From assembly GCA_043779185.1 (NCBI GenBank), contig JAYWEQ010000187.1:1-14075 (forward strand): a stretch of DNA of 14,075 bases. The letters are read 5' to 3'. This document shows positions 13,197 through 14,075 of the stretch, piece by piece; the first letter of the stretch is position 1, and the number at the start of each line of letters is the position of its first letter. The position numbers and the translations under genes were made by a program. Origin of the DNA: JAYWDA01 sp043779185 (GTDB lineage Bacteria; Bdellovibrionota; Bdellovibrionia; Bdellovibrionales; Bdellovibrionaceae). Under the pieces are notes generated by a model. It worked only from the letters and a program-made list of their open reading frames with translations, was not told the DNA's origin and ran no database searches.

Positions 13197-14075
13197 CTAC
13201 CAACCTAATAAATATCCAAAGATCAGCGGGACTACAATCGTCGCGTCGGATTCGATCACATATTTAGGGGTTTCGACTCCCAATTTGGCCCAAGTGATTT
13301 TCTCATTGGGAACAGCGCCAGAATAGGAGCCATAGCTTGTTGTCGAATCAGAAATCTGACAAAAATACGCCCACAGCGGAGTGTTGGGCTGATTCAAATC
13401 TTGAATTAACGTGGGCACAACACAAATTGGGAAATCTCCGGCAATACCGCCCGCCACTTGAAAAAATCCAATCGGACCTTTTTTGACTGTGTCGGGATAC
13501 CAAGAAAACATTTCTGTGAAATATTCTACCCCGGATCGCACCGTGTGTGGATTTTTGATTGTTTTATCGTAAACACGGGCTGCAAAAATATTTCCGATGG
13601 AAGAATCTTCCCAACCTGGAACAAAAATCGGTAGATTTTTTTCAGCAGCGGCTAACATCCAACTGTCTTTAGGATCGATCTCGTAATATTTTTTAAGTTC
13701 ACCAGAAAGTAGAATCTTATAAAAGTATTGGTGTGGGAAATAAGCTTCGCCAGCTTTATCAGCGGCCAGCCACAAATCCATCACTGATCCCTCAATTCGA
13801 CGAACCGCTTCGCCTTCGGGAATGCAAGTGTCGGTCACGCGCTTTAGGCCGCTATCCAGAAGATCTTTTTCATCTTGGGCGGTTAAATCCCGATACTCAG
13901 GCAGTCGCTTGTAGTGCTTGTGCGCGACAAGGTTAAAGATGTCTTCTTCAAGGTTAGCACCGGTGCAGCTGATGGCGTGGACTTTACCCTGACGGATCAT
14001 TTCGGCTAAGCTTTTACCAAGCTCAGCTGTGCTCATCGCACCGCCTAGGGCCACAAACATTTGGCCGCCTGAAGA
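13197..14075 (-). CDS. Deoxyhypusine synthase family protein (5' end outside the window)
   Basis: The frame is open from the right edge to the stop at 13197-13199, giving 292 residues. The ATG at 14060 is internal, because the family-like sequence SSGGQMFVALGGAM starts before it. Deoxyhypusine synthases transfer the aminobutyl group of spermidine through an NAD-dependent reaction and an enzyme-lysine imine. The likely lysine is in ITWAKLGV, 28 residues from the end, matching the SWGKI segment of eukaryotic enzymes. CTGANLEEDIF, PIFVPGWEDSSIG and the late ESDATIVVPLIFGYL also match the family. Bacteria have no eIF5A, so the acceptor is not a translation factor; a polyamine such as homospermidine is one possibility. 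It ends at the bidirectional terminator, and its promoter lies outside the window. Confidence 0.88.
   Translation of the reverse strand, partial: SSGGQMFVALGGAMSTAELGKSLAEMIRQGKVHAISCTGANLEEDIFNLVAHKHYKRLPEYRDLTAQDEKDLLDSGLKRVTDTCIPEGEAVRRIEGSVMDLWLAADKAGEAYFPHQYFYKILLSGELKKYYEIDPKDSWMLAAAEKNLPIFVPGWEDSSIGNIFAARVYDKTIKNPHTVRSGVEYFTEMFSWYPDTVKKGPIGFFQVAGGIAGDFPICVVPTLIQDLNQPNTPLWAYFCQISDSTTSYGSYSGAVPNEKITWAKLGVETPKYVIESDATIVVPLIFGYLLGW

Noticed and set aside
1..14075. CRISPR arrays, tRNA or rRNA genes, phage genes or a full insertion sequence
   Set aside because: No spaced direct repeats, no cloverleaf or rRNA-like stretches, and no integrase or transposase motifs were seen. The only mobile DNA is the short MITE.

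Overview
The window reads as chromosomal sequence from a Gram-negative bacterium of moderate to low GC content. It has signal peptides, an outer-membrane barrel, a FadI-type thiolase, an ECF sigma/zinc anti-sigma pair, a DUF4360 secreted protein and a bacterial deoxyhypusine-synthase homologue. This mix resembles the Bdellovibrio group (Bdellovibrionota). That assignment is inferred from gene content only, because there is no rRNA or other marker here.

Layout. 1-423 (+) is the tail of a DUF4143-type ATPase. 528-2003 (-) is a Fic protein with an AbiEi-like N-terminus, and 2074-3351 (-) is a FadI-type thiolase. Divergent from the thiolase is a two-gene unit, 3433-5582 (+): an unknown secreted Cys-containing protein whose stop overlaps the start of a glutamate/aspartate-type cation symporter. 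5582-5780 is a 199-bp element with perfect 26-bp terminal inverted repeats, a central perfect hairpin and a 9-bp target duplication, so it is a MITE. It landed in the symporter stop codon. 5851-6769 (+) is an ECF sigma gene with an in-frame TAA, followed by an apparently intact zinc anti-sigma gene.

6751-9980 (-) is a tightly packed four-gene unit, read from high to low coordinates: a YHS-domain exported protein, DoxX, a fusion of a cysteine-dioxygenase-like cupin with a cysteine-sulfinate-decarboxylase-like PLP enzyme, and a MipA/OmpV-like outer-membrane protein. The fusion carries the catalytic residues of both enzyme families and could turn cysteine into hypotaurine in one polypeptide. Divergent from it, 10097-12453 (+) is an OlsB-like N-acyltransferase overlapping a gene for a DedA membrane domain fused to ATP-grasp, which suggests an amino-acyl lipid pathway. 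The shared intergenic region has a 21-bp dyad, TGTAATA-N7-TATTACA, plus a third half-site. 12540-13127 (+) is a DUF4360 secreted protein. It shares a bidirectional terminator (13143-13171) with a deoxyhypusine synthase-like gene (-) that runs off the right edge.

The most notable items are the MITE and what its insertion did to both neighbours, the sigma gene with an internal stop next to an apparently intact anti-sigma gene, the dioxygenase-decarboxylase fusion, and the acyltransferase / DedA-ATP-grasp pair. No tRNA, rRNA, CRISPR array or autonomous transposase was seen.
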